19,798 nt of DNA from Flavobacteriales bacterium UBA1531. Lineage in GTDB: Bacteria > Bacteroidota > Bacteroidia > Flavobacteriales_D > Sanyastnellaceae. Under the pieces are notes generated by a model, which saw only the letters and a list, made by a program, of their open reading frames with translations, was not told the origin of the DNA and did not search any database. The position numbers were made by a program, and so were the translations under genes. The stretch spans positions 2,980 through 22,777 of the forward strand of contig DCPZ01000066.1 in assembly GCA_002323795.1 (NCBI GenBank), in the 5' to 3' direction. This document shows positions 1 to 8,430 of this stretch, one piece after another (the stretch's first letter is position 1; every line of letters begins with the position of its first letter).

Positions 1-770
1 AAAGCCCAATAGGCAGGACTCCACGTTCTAATCCCGCGACCTACACCGGCGTATTCAATGAGATAAGATCGCTGTTCACGAAGCTGCCTGAAGCAGCCAT
101 TCGAGGCTACAAACCAGGACGATTCAGCTTCAACGTGTCTGGCGGGAGATGCGAAGATTGCAAGGGTGCAGGAGTACGTACGATTGAAATGAATTTTTTA
201 CCTGATGTGCATGTTACCTGTGAGACCTGCCAGGGCAAACGGTACAACAGAGAAACACTCGAAGTCAGGTACCGAGGGAAATCCATTGCAGATGTGCTTG
301 AGATGACTGTCAACGAGGCCGTTTCATTTTTTGAATCCTTCCCCAAACTGAAGCGCATTACCAAAACATTGCAAGATGTAGGGCTCGGTTACATCACCCT
401 AGGACAGCAATCCACTACGCTTTCAGGAGGCGAGGCTCAGCGAGTCAAGTTAGCAACTGAACTGGCACGTGTTGGCACGGGCAGCACGCTATACCTGTTG
501 GATGAGCCGACCACAGGCCTGCATTTCCAGGACATTCAAATGCTCATCAATGTCCTGCAAAGGCTTGTTGATCAGGGCAACACCGTATTGGTCATCGAAC
601 ACAATATGGACGTCATTAAAGTCGCAGATTACCTCATCGATCTTGGGCCTGAAGGTGGCGGCCGTGGCGGTGAAATTGTCGCCGCAGGAACACCTGAAGA
701 GGTTGCAAAAAATGAATTCAGTGCCACTGCTCCTTTTTTAAAGCCTATTTTGCAGGCACAAACTAGATGA
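1..770 (+). CDS. uvrA: UvrABC excinuclease subunit A, C-terminal part (5' end outside window)
   Basis: DNA-binding ATPase of nucleotide excision repair; it finds bulky lesions with UvrB in the cytoplasm. The reading frame is open from the first base (first whole codon at 3), giving about 255 residues of the roughly 940 usual for UvrA. Visible in order: the SPIGRTPRSNPATYTG stretch, a zinc-finger pattern (CEDC then CETC, both CxxC), the ABC signature LSGGEAQRVKLA, Walker B LYLLDEPTTGLH, and the H-loop VIEHNMDVI, followed by the usual GPEGG and GTPEEVA tail. All elements of the second nucleotide-binding domain are intact. The stop is 10 nt before the LOG-family gene, so the two probably share a transcript. 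Identification is very secure. Confidence 0.97.
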   Translation, partial: SPIGRTPRSNPATYTGVFNEIRSLFTKLPEAAIRGYKPGRFSFNVSGGRCEDCKGAGVRTIEMNFLPDVHVTCETCQGKRYNRETLEVRYRGKSIADVLEMTVNEAVSFFESFPKLKRITKTLQDVGLGYITLGQQSTTLSGGEAQRVKLATELARVGTGSTLYLLDEPTTGLHFQDIQMLINVLQRLVDQGNTVLVIEHNMDVIKVADYLIDLGPEGGGRGGEIVAAGTPEEVAKNEFSATAPFLKPILQAQTR

Positions 771-780
771 GATTCGGAAG

Positions 781-1470
781 ATGAAGAAAGGACTGAAACA
801 ACGTGACTGGAATGAAATCAAGACCAATGACAGTTGGTCGATCTTTAAAATTATGGGGGAATTCGTCCAGGGATTTGAAACCCTGCAACGAATAGGGCCT
901 TGCATCAGCATTTACGGGTCTGCACGAATGGCAGAAGATTCTGTCGTTTACAATCAGTCGAGGGAAGTGGCGCGGCAACTGAGCGAACGCGGCTACGGGG
1001 TCATCACAGGAGGCGGACCAGGTGTGATGGAAGCCGGAAACCGTGGAGCCCATGATGCAGGCGGAACATCTGTCGGATTGAACATTGAACTGCCCTTTGA
1101 GCAACACAACAATCCGTACATTGATCCCGACAAGAGCATTGATTTTGACTACTTTTTTGTTCGAAAAGTGATGTTCGTCAAGTACTCTCAAGGGTTTGTG
1201 GTTATGCCCGGTGGATTCGGCACACTCGATGAACTTTTCGAAGCATTGACATTGGTACAAACCTCCAAAGTTGAGCCCGTGCCTGTAATCCTTTTCGATT
1301 CCAAGTTTTGGTCTGGACTTGTCGACTGGATGAGAACGACTCTTTCGGATCAATACAAGACAATCAGCCCGGGTGACCCAGAACTGTTCCATGTAGTAGA
1401 TACCGCGGAGGAAGTGGTAAAGGTCATTGACGACTTCTACTCCAAGTCGCTGCTTCGTCCAAATTTCTAG
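781..1470 (+). CDS. LOG-family (TIGR00730-type) nucleotide phosphoribohydrolase
   Basis: Cytoplasmic Rossmann-fold enzyme of 229 residues. LOG-family proteins cleave the N-glycosidic bond of nucleoside 5'-monophosphates (cytokinin ribotides in plants, AMP-like substrates in many bacteria). The diagnostic motifs are present: GGGPGVMEA at residues 77-85 and PGGFGTLDE at 143-151, with the conserved RK pair at 128-129 between them. The N-terminus through KIMGEFVQGFETL is typical of the longer bacterial subgroup often misannotated as lysine decarboxylase. It begins 10 nt after uvrA and ends 7 nt before the stop of the convergent secreted-protein gene. The real substrate cannot be told from sequence; a role in nucleotide salvage is the cautious reading. 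Confidence 0.9.
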   Translation: MKKGLKQRDWNEIKTNDSWSIFKIMGEFVQGFETLQRIGPCISIYGSARMAEDSVVYNQSREVARQLSERGYGVITGGGPGVMEAGNRGAHDAGGTSVGLNIELPFEQHNNPYIDPDKSIDFDYFFVRKVMFVKYSQGFVVMPGGFGTLDELFEALTLVQTSKVEPVPVILFDSKFWSGLVDWMRTTLSDQYKTISPGDPELFHVVDTAEEVVKVIDDFYSKSLLRPNF

Positions 1471-1487
1471 AAAGCGGTCACTGCTTT
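1471..1487. terminator. Possible hairpin between convergent genes
   Basis: AAAGCGG and CTGCTTT (one G-T pair) form a 7-bp stem around a TCA loop, filling the 7-nt gap between the two convergent stop codons. The loop TCA is itself the minus-strand gene's stop codon. There is no clear T-run on either side, so termination activity is uncertain. Confidence 0.35.
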
Positions 1488-4400
1488 ACAAAAGGAAGCG
1501 TATGGCGTTGCCCATTCTTGGAAAACTCCAACACGTACAAACCACTGGACCAGCCGGAGACATCAAGTGTTTGATTTTGAGTTAAACCCCATTGCCATTG
1601 GTGGAGCACGCGGCCTGTGCAATCCAGCGCTCGGCAATTCGTTCCCATTGGATTGATGTACCGCACCTGAATATTCAGTATGTCTTCAGCAGGGTTTGGA
1701 TACAAACTCCAATTCGCCTCAGCAAGTGACTCATCAAGCGCCATTATGGGTTCAAAACCTATGGTAAAAACCCCGCTTTCAGGAAAATCTACCGTTGTTG
1801 ACCAATACTCCCCTTCGTTTTGCAGAGGATAAAACACCGGTGTATTCATTACATTAAAGGCATCGCCATCGCCAACAATGAGGCCAATGGAGCCCGATGC
1901 AAACAATTCCGCAACACCAGCGTCGAAAATTCTAAAATCGACCGTTCCAAGATCTCCAAGTTCTTCAACCGCCCAAGTGCGATCCAAGCGTGCTGACTGA
2001 AAAGGATATGCCTCAACCACCTCCAAAGCGCCACCATCGTGACCCCAAAACATATATTCGGTGTCTTCCATTTGCCCTGGATTGCTTATCCGAACTGCTC
2101 CTGTACCCTGAGCATCATCGTGAAAATCCCATTCACTTTCACGTCCTATTCCAGCGACATCATGAGGATAGGTTGAGCGGAAATACATTTGCACATTGCC
2201 CATGCCCATCGAATAACGTGAACCAACATAGTTGGATACAATTTTGCGCTGTGACTCGAATAGTTTTCGGTTATAAATGAAATGTTCGGCAATCATCCCT
2301 TCTCCAAAACGATTGTCAAAATCCCAACCATAACGCACTTCAACCAGATCTGAATTGGAGCGGCTTCCAATGTTACTTCCAGGGAATGGCAACCTTGTTT
2401 CATTGATGATGGTGTAGAATTGTTGATCCCAATCTGACTGGTCATAAATCACACCGTAGAATTGCGGAACCGAGGCGTCGACAATCCACACAGGAGTGGC
2501 TTGCGCATAATTCCCCTCGTCATCAATCACCACTGATTGGTAAGAGCTTTGATCCTTCCAGGGATGCAAAATGAATCCATTTGACTGCCTTGAACTCGCG
2601 ATCCACCCGTGGTCATTCCATGTGTTATCTGCACCTTGGACCACACTGAAGGCCGAGATGCTCCGCGACAATTCGACAGCAGGAGCAACAACGCAGTCGT
2701 TTTCTCCATCAAAAGCCACGGCAGGTTGGCCGTTGATTCCGTCAAGCACTTGGCTCGGGGCGGCGCCTGCATTGTCTTGGAATGCCGAAACCACATTACC
2801 AGAATTAACGTCGCGCCATTCCGCAATAGCACCACCACTGACTGGATTCCCCGTCGCATCCAGCAATCCGGCATCACCGCGCAGCCAAATGGCCAAGTCC
2901 ATCTCATTGCCCACGCCACCTGGTCCAAAAGGTCCAAACGCCTCGGGCACAGGGTGATACGCCAATTGCAGTGTGTCTGAACCAATGTTTGGCAAACCGA
3001 AACCGCCCACTTCGTCAGCAGCTCCATCTGGCACACAAATGAAAATCGGCCCGTAATCCAATGGTTCGAGCGTAAGGAGATAGTCCACCCCATTCACATC
3101 CAAGGAAGAGACAATCGCATTTTCAACGAAAATATCCGCTACGGCGAGCCCCTGCATCTCTACATTCTGCAAATTCCTTCTGAAGCTAATTTCGATCTCA
3201 GTGGGCCCATAAACAGCCGTTTCACTCGCACCAGGACTGAGAAATGCGAGCGGTGGAAAACCGGTGCTTTGTCCATAAACATCTGTTTCCCACATTCCAC
3301 GTCCATAGGTTCCTGCACGGAGGCGCTGAGGATCACTTGCTTCTGAACCAGGATAAAGCTCCAACTCCGTCACCCGAACAGATGCTGGTAATCCCTGCGA
3401 AAAGTTGGACCAAACTGAATCTGCAACATTCCAATGAAAGACGCCCATATCAGAGCCTGCATACAATCCGTCCGTTCCAGTGGTGTCGTAGACAATCGAA
3501 TTGATCGGCAAGCCGCTTAGCTCGCCTTCGAGCTCCTCCCAATTCACGCCCAAATCCGATGATTTCCAAACCTTTTTGGCAAAGGAAATGAAGACTGTGC
3601 TGTCCTCACCAGAGACGGTTTCCACGGAAAGGACCGGGTTGGAGCTCAAAGGCAAATCGCTGCTGAGATCGACCCAAACGATGCTGTCCGAATCATCCAA
3701 TGCATTATCGCATCGAAACAACTTTCGGTTGCTCTTTGCCACAAACAGCACATTTTCATTGCTGCGATGGCGATGCACCACTCGCATGGCATTGGTGTTT
3801 AAGCCTCCCAGTTCATCGCTGATTTTTTCCCAAACAATGCTATCGCGAACGGGGTGCTTCACATTGTTCGAACGCCAAATGTTAAGCAAGCCCACAAACA
3901 TGGTCTCAGAGTCTTCTGGTGACACCGTAAAAGGCGTAGACCACGCTCCTCCCTCTGTGATTCCCAGCTCCCCATTTGCCACGATGGTTTGTGACTGAAT
4001 GCCTGGACCTGTTCTGTAAATTCGACCATATTGAGAACTCGAAAAAAACCAATTGGGATCGTTAGGGTCGTAGATGCATTCGAAACCATCTCCTCCGCTG
4101 CCCCTAGACCACTGAATCCCATCAAATAAATAAGTTCCATTGTCCTGGTATCCATTCATTGCATTCGTACCTGCAAAAGGACTTTGTCCAATTTTATAAA
4201 TTTCACCCGTGATGATGCCATGGCTGCGATCTTCCCATTGTTCATTGTTCGCATAGCGATATATGCCTCCGTCATTCGCTAGCCAAATTTCTTGGGTATG
4301 AGGATTGGCCGTCAAATCGTGTTGGTCAACGTGCAAGTAGCTATCCTGAATGTCCAGCCATGTAACTCCGGCATCATCGGACCGCTTCATGCGAATTCCC

Positions 4401-5581
4401 CCTGCATAAACACGGTCTACCACGACAGGATCTGCTTCTAGACAAAGGTCGTACCATGCCTGCCCTCCTTCGCCGTCGCCATTGGCACTCCAGCCCATGA
4501 TGTTTGGGGCATCACTCATCTCCTCAAAATTTAAGCCCGAGTCGACGGATTTGTAGAAGGCACGATATTCGTAGGTACCAGTTGAGAGCACATAGACATA
4601 TTCCGGGGCAGCCGGTGTCACTGCAATCACCATTCGAGTGCTCGGCTGAATCCCGTCGTTGATGTATTCCCAAGAATCGCCCGCGTCATTACTGCGCCAA
4701 AAACGACCACTTCCTGTGCAATAAATGATATTCGCATCGGTCGGATGCTGGACAATGTCTTTGTAGTTCTGTGTATTGAGGGACACTTGGTCCCATGACT
4801 GACCGCCATCGTTGGTCTTAAAGATTCCATTGCTTGTCGCAGCCACCACTTGGTTTTCGTTTTCTGGATGAACCAACAAATCTCCCACGACGTAGTCCGA
4901 TATGCCATTGTTGGCGAATTCCCATGATTCTCCTCCGTCGGTAGATTTCATGATTCCCATACCAGGGCTGTCCGATGCATCGCGGTCACCAGTCCCTATG
5001 TATACGACAGACGAATTGGAAACGGAAAAGTCAATCGCGCTCACCCCCAACGTGGGGAAATCATCGGTGTTACAACTCCAAGACTCTCCTCCATCATACG
5101 ATCGCCAGAGTCCGCCGGCTGGAGCACCCGCAAACATGACATCTGGGTCAGAAGGATGGAACGAAATCGCGTTCATACGTCCAATTCCACGGATGTTTTC
5201 ACGTGTGGTGATGTCATCAAGAACGGGACCACAAACCTTCCAATCACCTTCAAGTGATCGACCATTCGACACAGATTCTACCCAGCGATTGTGCGCACGA
5301 GCGGCTGCATTCCCATCGAGAATTGATCCATCGGATGGATTGACGCGCCCATCTGAAAGATGCAGCCATCGTTCCACTTGCTTGTAGCCTGAACCCTTGG
5401 TTCTCGCCCGTCCCTCCCAACGCTCTTCAAACATCAAACGCAGCTGAGCAGGTGTTACATCTGCATCTTGCATGAGCACCGACCAATCTGGATCGTTGGC
5501 CGGATTATAAATTGGAGATTGGCCTGAAGCCAAAGCACAAAACGAAAAAACGAAACAGGAAAGTAGAAGAATCCTTGCCAT
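1478..5581 (-). CDS. Secreted BNR/sortilin-like beta-propeller protein with type IX secretion sorting domain
   Basis: A 1367-residue exported protein. Residues 1-20 form a signal peptide (MARILLLSCFVFSFCALASG). Asp-box repeats (S/T-x-D-x-G-x-x-W-like) occur at about 161, 213, 256, 297, 345, 401 and 674, which marks a sortilin/VPS10- or BNR-type propeller filling residues 130-770. Residues about 778-870 look like an Ig-like module, 890-1125 like a concanavalin/LamG-type fold (WLRGDAG, then FIYNRKL near its end), and 1139-1220 like a DUF8202-type module. The last 76 residues, from LYPNPAEDILNI at 1293, match a type IX secretion type A sorting tail, so the protein should be exported across the outer membrane and anchored or released. 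No catalytic domain is recognised; adhesion or glycan binding is plausible. The gene stands alone, divergent from htpG. Confidence 0.9.
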   Translation of the reverse strand: MARILLLSCFVFSFCALASGQSPIYNPANDPDWSVLMQDADVTPAQLRLMFEERWEGRARTKGSGYKQVERWLHLSDGRVNPSDGSILDGNAAARAHNRWVESVSNGRSLEGDWKVCGPVLDDITTRENIRGIGRMNAISFHPSDPDVMFAGAPAGGLWRSYDGGESWSCNTDDFPTLGVSAIDFSVSNSSVVYIGTGDRDASDSPGMGIMKSTDGGESWEFANNGISDYVVGDLLVHPENENQVVAATSNGIFKTNDGGQSWDQVSLNTQNYKDIVQHPTDANIIYCTGSGRFWRSNDAGDSWEYINDGIQPSTRMVIAVTPAAPEYVYVLSTGTYEYRAFYKSVDSGLNFEEMSDAPNIMGWSANGDGEGGQAWYDLCLEADPVVVDRVYAGGIRMKRSDDAGVTWLDIQDSYLHVDQHDLTANPHTQEIWLANDGGIYRYANNEQWEDRSHGIITGEIYKIGQSPFAGTNAMNGYQDNGTYLFDGIQWSRGSGGDGFECIYDPNDPNWFFSSSQYGRIYRTGPGIQSQTIVANGELGITEGGAWSTPFTVSPEDSETMFVGLLNIWRSNNVKHPVRDSIVWEKISDELGGLNTNAMRVVHRHRSNENVLFVAKSNRKLFRCDNALDDSDSIVWVDLSSDLPLSSNPVLSVETVSGEDSTVFISFAKKVWKSSDLGVNWEELEGELSGLPINSIVYDTTGTDGLYAGSDMGVFHWNVADSVWSNFSQGLPASVRVTELELYPGSEASDPQRLRAGTYGRGMWETDVYGQSTGFPPLAFLSPGASETAVYGPTEIEISFRRNLQNVEMQGLAVADIFVENAIVSSLDVNGVDYLLTLEPLDYGPIFICVPDGAADEVGGFGLPNIGSDTLQLAYHPVPEAFGPFGPGGVGNEMDLAIWLRGDAGLLDATGNPVSGGAIAEWRDVNSGNVVSAFQDNAGAAPSQVLDGINGQPAVAFDGENDCVVAPAVELSRSISAFSVVQGADNTWNDHGWIASSRQSNGFILHPWKDQSSYQSVVIDDEGNYAQATPVWIVDASVPQFYGVIYDQSDWDQQFYTIINETRLPFPGSNIGSRSNSDLVEVRYGWDFDNRFGEGMIAEHFIYNRKLFESQRKIVSNYVGSRYSMGMGNVQMYFRSTYPHDVAGIGRESEWDFHDDAQGTGAVRISNPGQMEDTEYMFWGHDGGALEVVEAYPFQSARLDRTWAVEELGDLGTVDFRIFDAGVAELFASGSIGLIVGDGDAFNVMNTPVFYPLQNEGEYWSTTVDFPESGVFTIGFEPIMALDESLAEANWSLYPNPAEDILNIQVRYINPMGTNCRALDCTGRVLHQWQWGLTQNQTLDVSGWSSGLYVLEFSKNGQRHTLPFVKQ

Positions 5582-5628
5582 AATTAATCATGTCATTGGG
5601 AGCACTAATTTAAAGAGTTAGCGACAAC

Positions 5629-5678
5629 ATGTCCGACATTTTCACACATACTGTGGACATCAAGGGTCAGTTTGTCAG
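5629..5678. promoter_or_regulatory. Dyad and repeat cluster upstream of htpG (possible activator or repressor site)
   Basis: ATGTCCGACAT (5629-5639) is a perfect 5-1-5 palindrome. ATGTCC at 5629-5634 also pairs with GGACAT at 5655-5660 over a 20-nt spacer. GTCAG is then repeated directly at 5666-5670 and 5674-5678. The cluster sits 20-70 nt upstream of the sigma-54-like element, where an enhancer-binding protein or another regulator could bind. No CIRCE element (TTAGCACTC pattern) is present. Function is inferred from position only. Confidence 0.4.
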
Positions 5679-5698
5679 TATTTCGCACACAAATGGCA

Positions 5699-5715
5699 TT
5701 GGCGCAATGATTGCT
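5699..5715 (+). promoter_or_regulatory. Sigma-54-like -24/-12 promoter element of htpG
   Basis: TTGGCGC-AATGA-TTGCT matches the RpoN consensus TTGGCAC-N5-TTGCW with one change (A to G), and the GG and GC dinucleotides are exactly 10 nt apart, as sigma-54 requires. Transcription would start near 5725, leaving a 5' leader of about 15 nt before the htpG ATG at 5741. I see no TAnnTTTG housekeeping -7 element in this gap. Confidence 0.5.
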
Positions 5716-5740
5716 TCAGAGGAACCAAAGACATTAAGAC

Positions 5741-7642
5741 ATGCAAAAAGGAAACATCAACGTTCAAACAGAGAACATCTTTCCAATCATTAAAAAGTTC
5801 CTCTACAGCGACCACGAAATCTTCCTGCGCGAATTGGTTTCAAATGCAGTAGACGCAACTCAAAAGCGAATCACTCTCGGGAAACTCGGCGAGGTTAATG
5901 CAGTGGAGGGCAACACATCCATTGAAGTCATTCGAGATGAAGAGCACAAAACCCTGACAATCCGTGATCGTGGAATCGGCATGACCGAGGAGGAAGTCAA
6001 TAAATACATCAATCAAATTGCCTTTTCTGGTGCAACTGAATTCCTCGACAAGTACAAGGGCGAGGAAGCCAAAACAGCCATCATAGGCCACTTTGGTTTG
6101 GGTTTTTACTCTGCGTTCATGGTTGCAAAACATGTGGATATCATCTCTTGGAGTCAAAGAGACGGCGCCGAGCCAGTAAAGTGGAGTTGTGACGGTTCAC
6201 CAGAATACACGATCGAGAAAGCCGAAAAGAAAGAACGAGGAACCGACATCATACTGCACATTGCAGATGATAGCGAAGAATTCTTGACCGACGATCGCGT
6301 CCAAGGCATTCTGAACAAATACTGCAAATTCATGCCTGTGGAAATCATCCATGGCACGAAAACAGAAATGGTCGACGATCCTTCCGATGAGAAAGACGAA
6401 GATGGGAATGTCAAAAAGACCGAAAAAACCTCTCCCCGTGTCGTCAACGAATCAAAACCTCTTTGGACCAAAGCGCCTGCAGATTTAGAGGATGAAGATT
6501 ATAAGAAATTCTACCAGGACTTGTACCCGATGAATTTCGAAGATCCTTTGTTTCACATTCATCTCAATGTGGACTTCCCATTCAATTTAACGGGCATCTT
6601 GTACTTCCCGCAGTTGAAGAAAGAAATGGAATTGCGCAGGGATAAAATCCACTTGTACTCAAACCAAGTTTTTATCACGGACAATGTGGAAAACATCGTA
6701 CCCGATTTTCTCACCCTTTTGCATGGAGTAATCGACTCGCCAGATATTCCTTTGAATGTCTCCCGTTCTTATCTCCAAGAGGATGCTAATGTGAAGAAAA
6801 TCAGTGGACACATCTCTAAGAAGGTCTCGGACAAGCTGAACACGATGTTCAAAAAGGACCGCGAGACGTTCGCCTCCCAATGGGATGACCTCCGCATTTT
6901 TGTTGAATATGGCATCTTGACCGATCAAAAATTCATGGATCGTGCCAAGAAATTCATGCTCTTCAAAGACACTGAAGGAGCTTGTCACACATACGAGGAA
7001 ATGATCGCTGTGGTCGGAGAAACTCAAAAAGATAAAAACGGAAAAATCATCTTGCCGTACACGGCAGATGCCAAAGCACAACATAGCTTTGTATCAGCCG
7101 CCAAAGAGCGCGGTTATCAGGTGCTTGTGATGGAAGGACCTCTCGCATCGCATATGGTCCAAAAACTTGAAGAAGCATATCCTGATGTGCAGTTCAAGCG
7201 CGTAGACTCAGATGTAGTTGATAACCTGATCGAAACCGACGATGCAACGACAAGCACCCTCGACGAGAAGCAGGAAGAAGCCTTAAAACCTATCATTGAA
7301 GGTGCTTTCCCTGGCGAGGCGTACAAGGTGAAATTCACTGCAATGTCTCCTACTGCAGCCCCACTGACCATCACTCGTTCCGAATTCATGCGCCGCATGA
7401 AAGAGCAGCAGGCAGTCGGGGGAGGCGGCGGATTCCAAATGTTTGGTGCGATGCCAGACAACTATGATGTTACTGTCAATTCAAACCACCCGATCGTTCA
7501 AAAAATCTTATCGGAAAAAGATGAATCCGTGAAGCAAAAAGTGGCGAAACGGGCAGGAGATTTGGCGCGCTTGTCACAAGGATTGCTCGAAGGAGAAGAA
7601 CTGACGGCCTTTATTGCGGACGGATACGGCGAGCTATCGTGA
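5741..7642 (+). CDS. htpG: Molecular chaperone HtpG (Hsp90)
   Basis: Cytosolic ATP-dependent homodimeric chaperone that finishes client folding after DnaK/DnaJ. Its 633 residues are close to the family norm (E. coli 624). The N-terminal GHKL ATPase domain shows E31 and N35 in LRELVSNAVDAT, the DRGIGM loop with D76, and the glycine-rich lid GHFGLGFYSAF at 116-126. The middle domain carries the gamma-phosphate-sensing arginine at about 342 (NVSRSYLQED). An acidic, lysine-rich stretch around 210-230 forms a short linker, much shorter than in eukaryotic Hsp90. The C-terminal dimerisation domain includes a glycine run (AVGGGGGFQMFG) near 568, a flexible segment. The stop overlaps the GTG start of the next gene by 4 nt, so it is translationally coupled to a J-domain protein. 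A sigma-54-like promoter lies just upstream. Confidence 0.97.
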   Translation: MQKGNINVQTENIFPIIKKFLYSDHEIFLRELVSNAVDATQKRITLGKLGEVNAVEGNTSIEVIRDEEHKTLTIRDRGIGMTEEEVNKYINQIAFSGATEFLDKYKGEEAKTAIIGHFGLGFYSAFMVAKHVDIISWSQRDGAEPVKWSCDGSPEYTIEKAEKKERGTDIILHIADDSEEFLTDDRVQGILNKYCKFMPVEIIHGTKTEMVDDPSDEKDEDGNVKKTEKTSPRVVNESKPLWTKAPADLEDEDYKKFYQDLYPMNFEDPLFHIHLNVDFPFNLTGILYFPQLKKEMELRRDKIHLYSNQVFITDNVENIVPDFLTLLHGVIDSPDIPLNVSRSYLQEDANVKKISGHISKKVSDKLNTMFKKDRETFASQWDDLRIFVEYGILTDQKFMDRAKKFMLFKDTEGACHTYEEMIAVVGETQKDKNGKIILPYTADAKAQHSFVSAAKERGYQVLVMEGPLASHMVQKLEEAYPDVQFKRVDSDVVDNLIETDDATTSTLDEKQEEALKPIIEGAFPGEAYKVKFTAMSPTAAPLTITRSEFMRRMKEQQAVGGGGGFQMFGAMPDNYDVTVNSNHPIVQKILSEKDESVKQKVAKRAGDLARLSQGLLEGEELTAFIADGYGELS

Positions 7643-8382
7643 GCCGATACGGATCTTGGATTGGCGGTGCAATCGGTTGGGCCCTTGGGGGGCCGATTGG
7701 CGCCGTCATGGGCTTCGCATTTGGCAAAATGTTCTCAGATGGTAGCTCGTCTTATGAGCAAAACAACACCGGCTCATCTTTTAGCAGTCGACAAGCAACT
7801 CAAGCAGGCGATTTCTCAATTGCGCTGCTCGTCCTGAGTGCCGCGGTCATGAAAGCAGACAACCGCGTTTTACAATCCGAGTTGGACTATGTCAAAGGAT
7901 TTTTACGCAAAAACTTTGGAGAAGCGAAGTCTGAGCAGCTGACCCTGCTCCTGCGAGATGTGCTGAAGCAATCCATAGGAATTCGCGAGGTATCTGTGCA
8001 GATTAAACGCAACATGGATGTCGCGAAACGAAGGCTATTGCTTCAGTATCTGTTCGGAATTGCCCAGGCCGATGGACACCTTCATACTTCAGAATTGGAT
8101 GTTATCGAGCAAATCGCCCTCTGGCTGGGCATTTCCAATGCAGATTTCTCGAGCATAAAAGAAACATTTGTAACCTCCAAGGCCGACCCCTACAAAATCC
8201 TTGAGATTCATAAGCAAAGTTCAGATGCAGAGGTGAAAAAGGCTTACAGAAAGTTAGTGGTGAAGTTTCATCCGGACAAAACCCAGGACTTGGGCGAGGA
8301 CTTTCGACAACAAGCGCGGAATCGCTTCCTGGCCATTCAAGCAGCCTACGAACAAATCAAGCACGAGAGGAATAAAAAATGA
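7639..8382 (+). CDS. TerB/J-domain co-chaperone, DjlA-like
   Basis: A 247-residue protein with three parts. Residues 5-33 are a Gly/Ala-rich hydrophobic segment (WIGGAIGWALGGPIGAVMGF) typical of DjlA-type N-termini. Residues 58-170 form a helical TerB-like domain (LSAAVMKADNRV). Residues 182-247 are a J domain with the essential HPD at 211-213. J domains stimulate DnaK ATPase; the N-terminal segment probably touches or crosses the inner membrane, placing the J domain in the cytosol. The start is GTG, overlapping the htpG stop (GTGA), and the glycine-rich N-terminus right after it supports that start. Coupling to htpG suggests co-production of an Hsp90 and an Hsp70 co-chaperone. DjlA of proteobacteria has the same domain order, but orthology is not proven. 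Confidence 0.88.
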   Translation: MSRYGSWIGGAIGWALGGPIGAVMGFAFGKMFSDGSSSYEQNNTGSSFSSRQATQAGDFSIALLVLSAAVMKADNRVLQSELDYVKGFLRKNFGEAKSEQLTLLLRDVLKQSIGIREVSVQIKRNMDVAKRRLLLQYLFGIAQADGHLHTSELDVIEQIALWLGISNADFSSIKETFVTSKADPYKILEIHKQSSDAEVKKAYRKLVVKFHPDKTQDLGEDFRQQARNRFLAIQAAYEQIKHERNKK

Positions 8383-8395
8383 TGCTTCCGCTTGG

Positions 8396-8421
8396 AAGGT
8401 TAAAACCCAACAGCTAACCTT
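8396..8421 (+). other. Hairpin between the J-domain gene and the metalloprotease gene
   Basis: AAGGTTA and TAACCTT form a 7-bp perfect stem with a 12-nt loop in the 48-nt gap. There is no T-run after it, so it may be a weak terminator, an mRNA-stability hairpin or chance. I see no convincing promoter for the next gene here. Confidence 0.3.
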
Positions 8422-8430
8422 GACCTTGCA

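Noticed and set aside
763..1392. 209-codon minus-strand frame opposite the LOG-family gene
   Set aside because: It lies antisense to a gene with clear motifs, shows no recognisable protein, and has the composition expected of a shadow frame.
2571..2957. Several long plus-strand frames inside the large secreted-protein gene (also at 3501-3998 and 4902-5387)
   Set aside because: They are in frames antisense to a continuous 1367-codon gene with signal peptide, domains and sorting tail; long shadow frames are expected there.
5582..5740. CIRCE operator or TAnnTTTG promoter before htpG
   Set aside because: No TTAGCACTC-N9-GAGTGCTAA pattern and no -7 element of that type was found in the gap.
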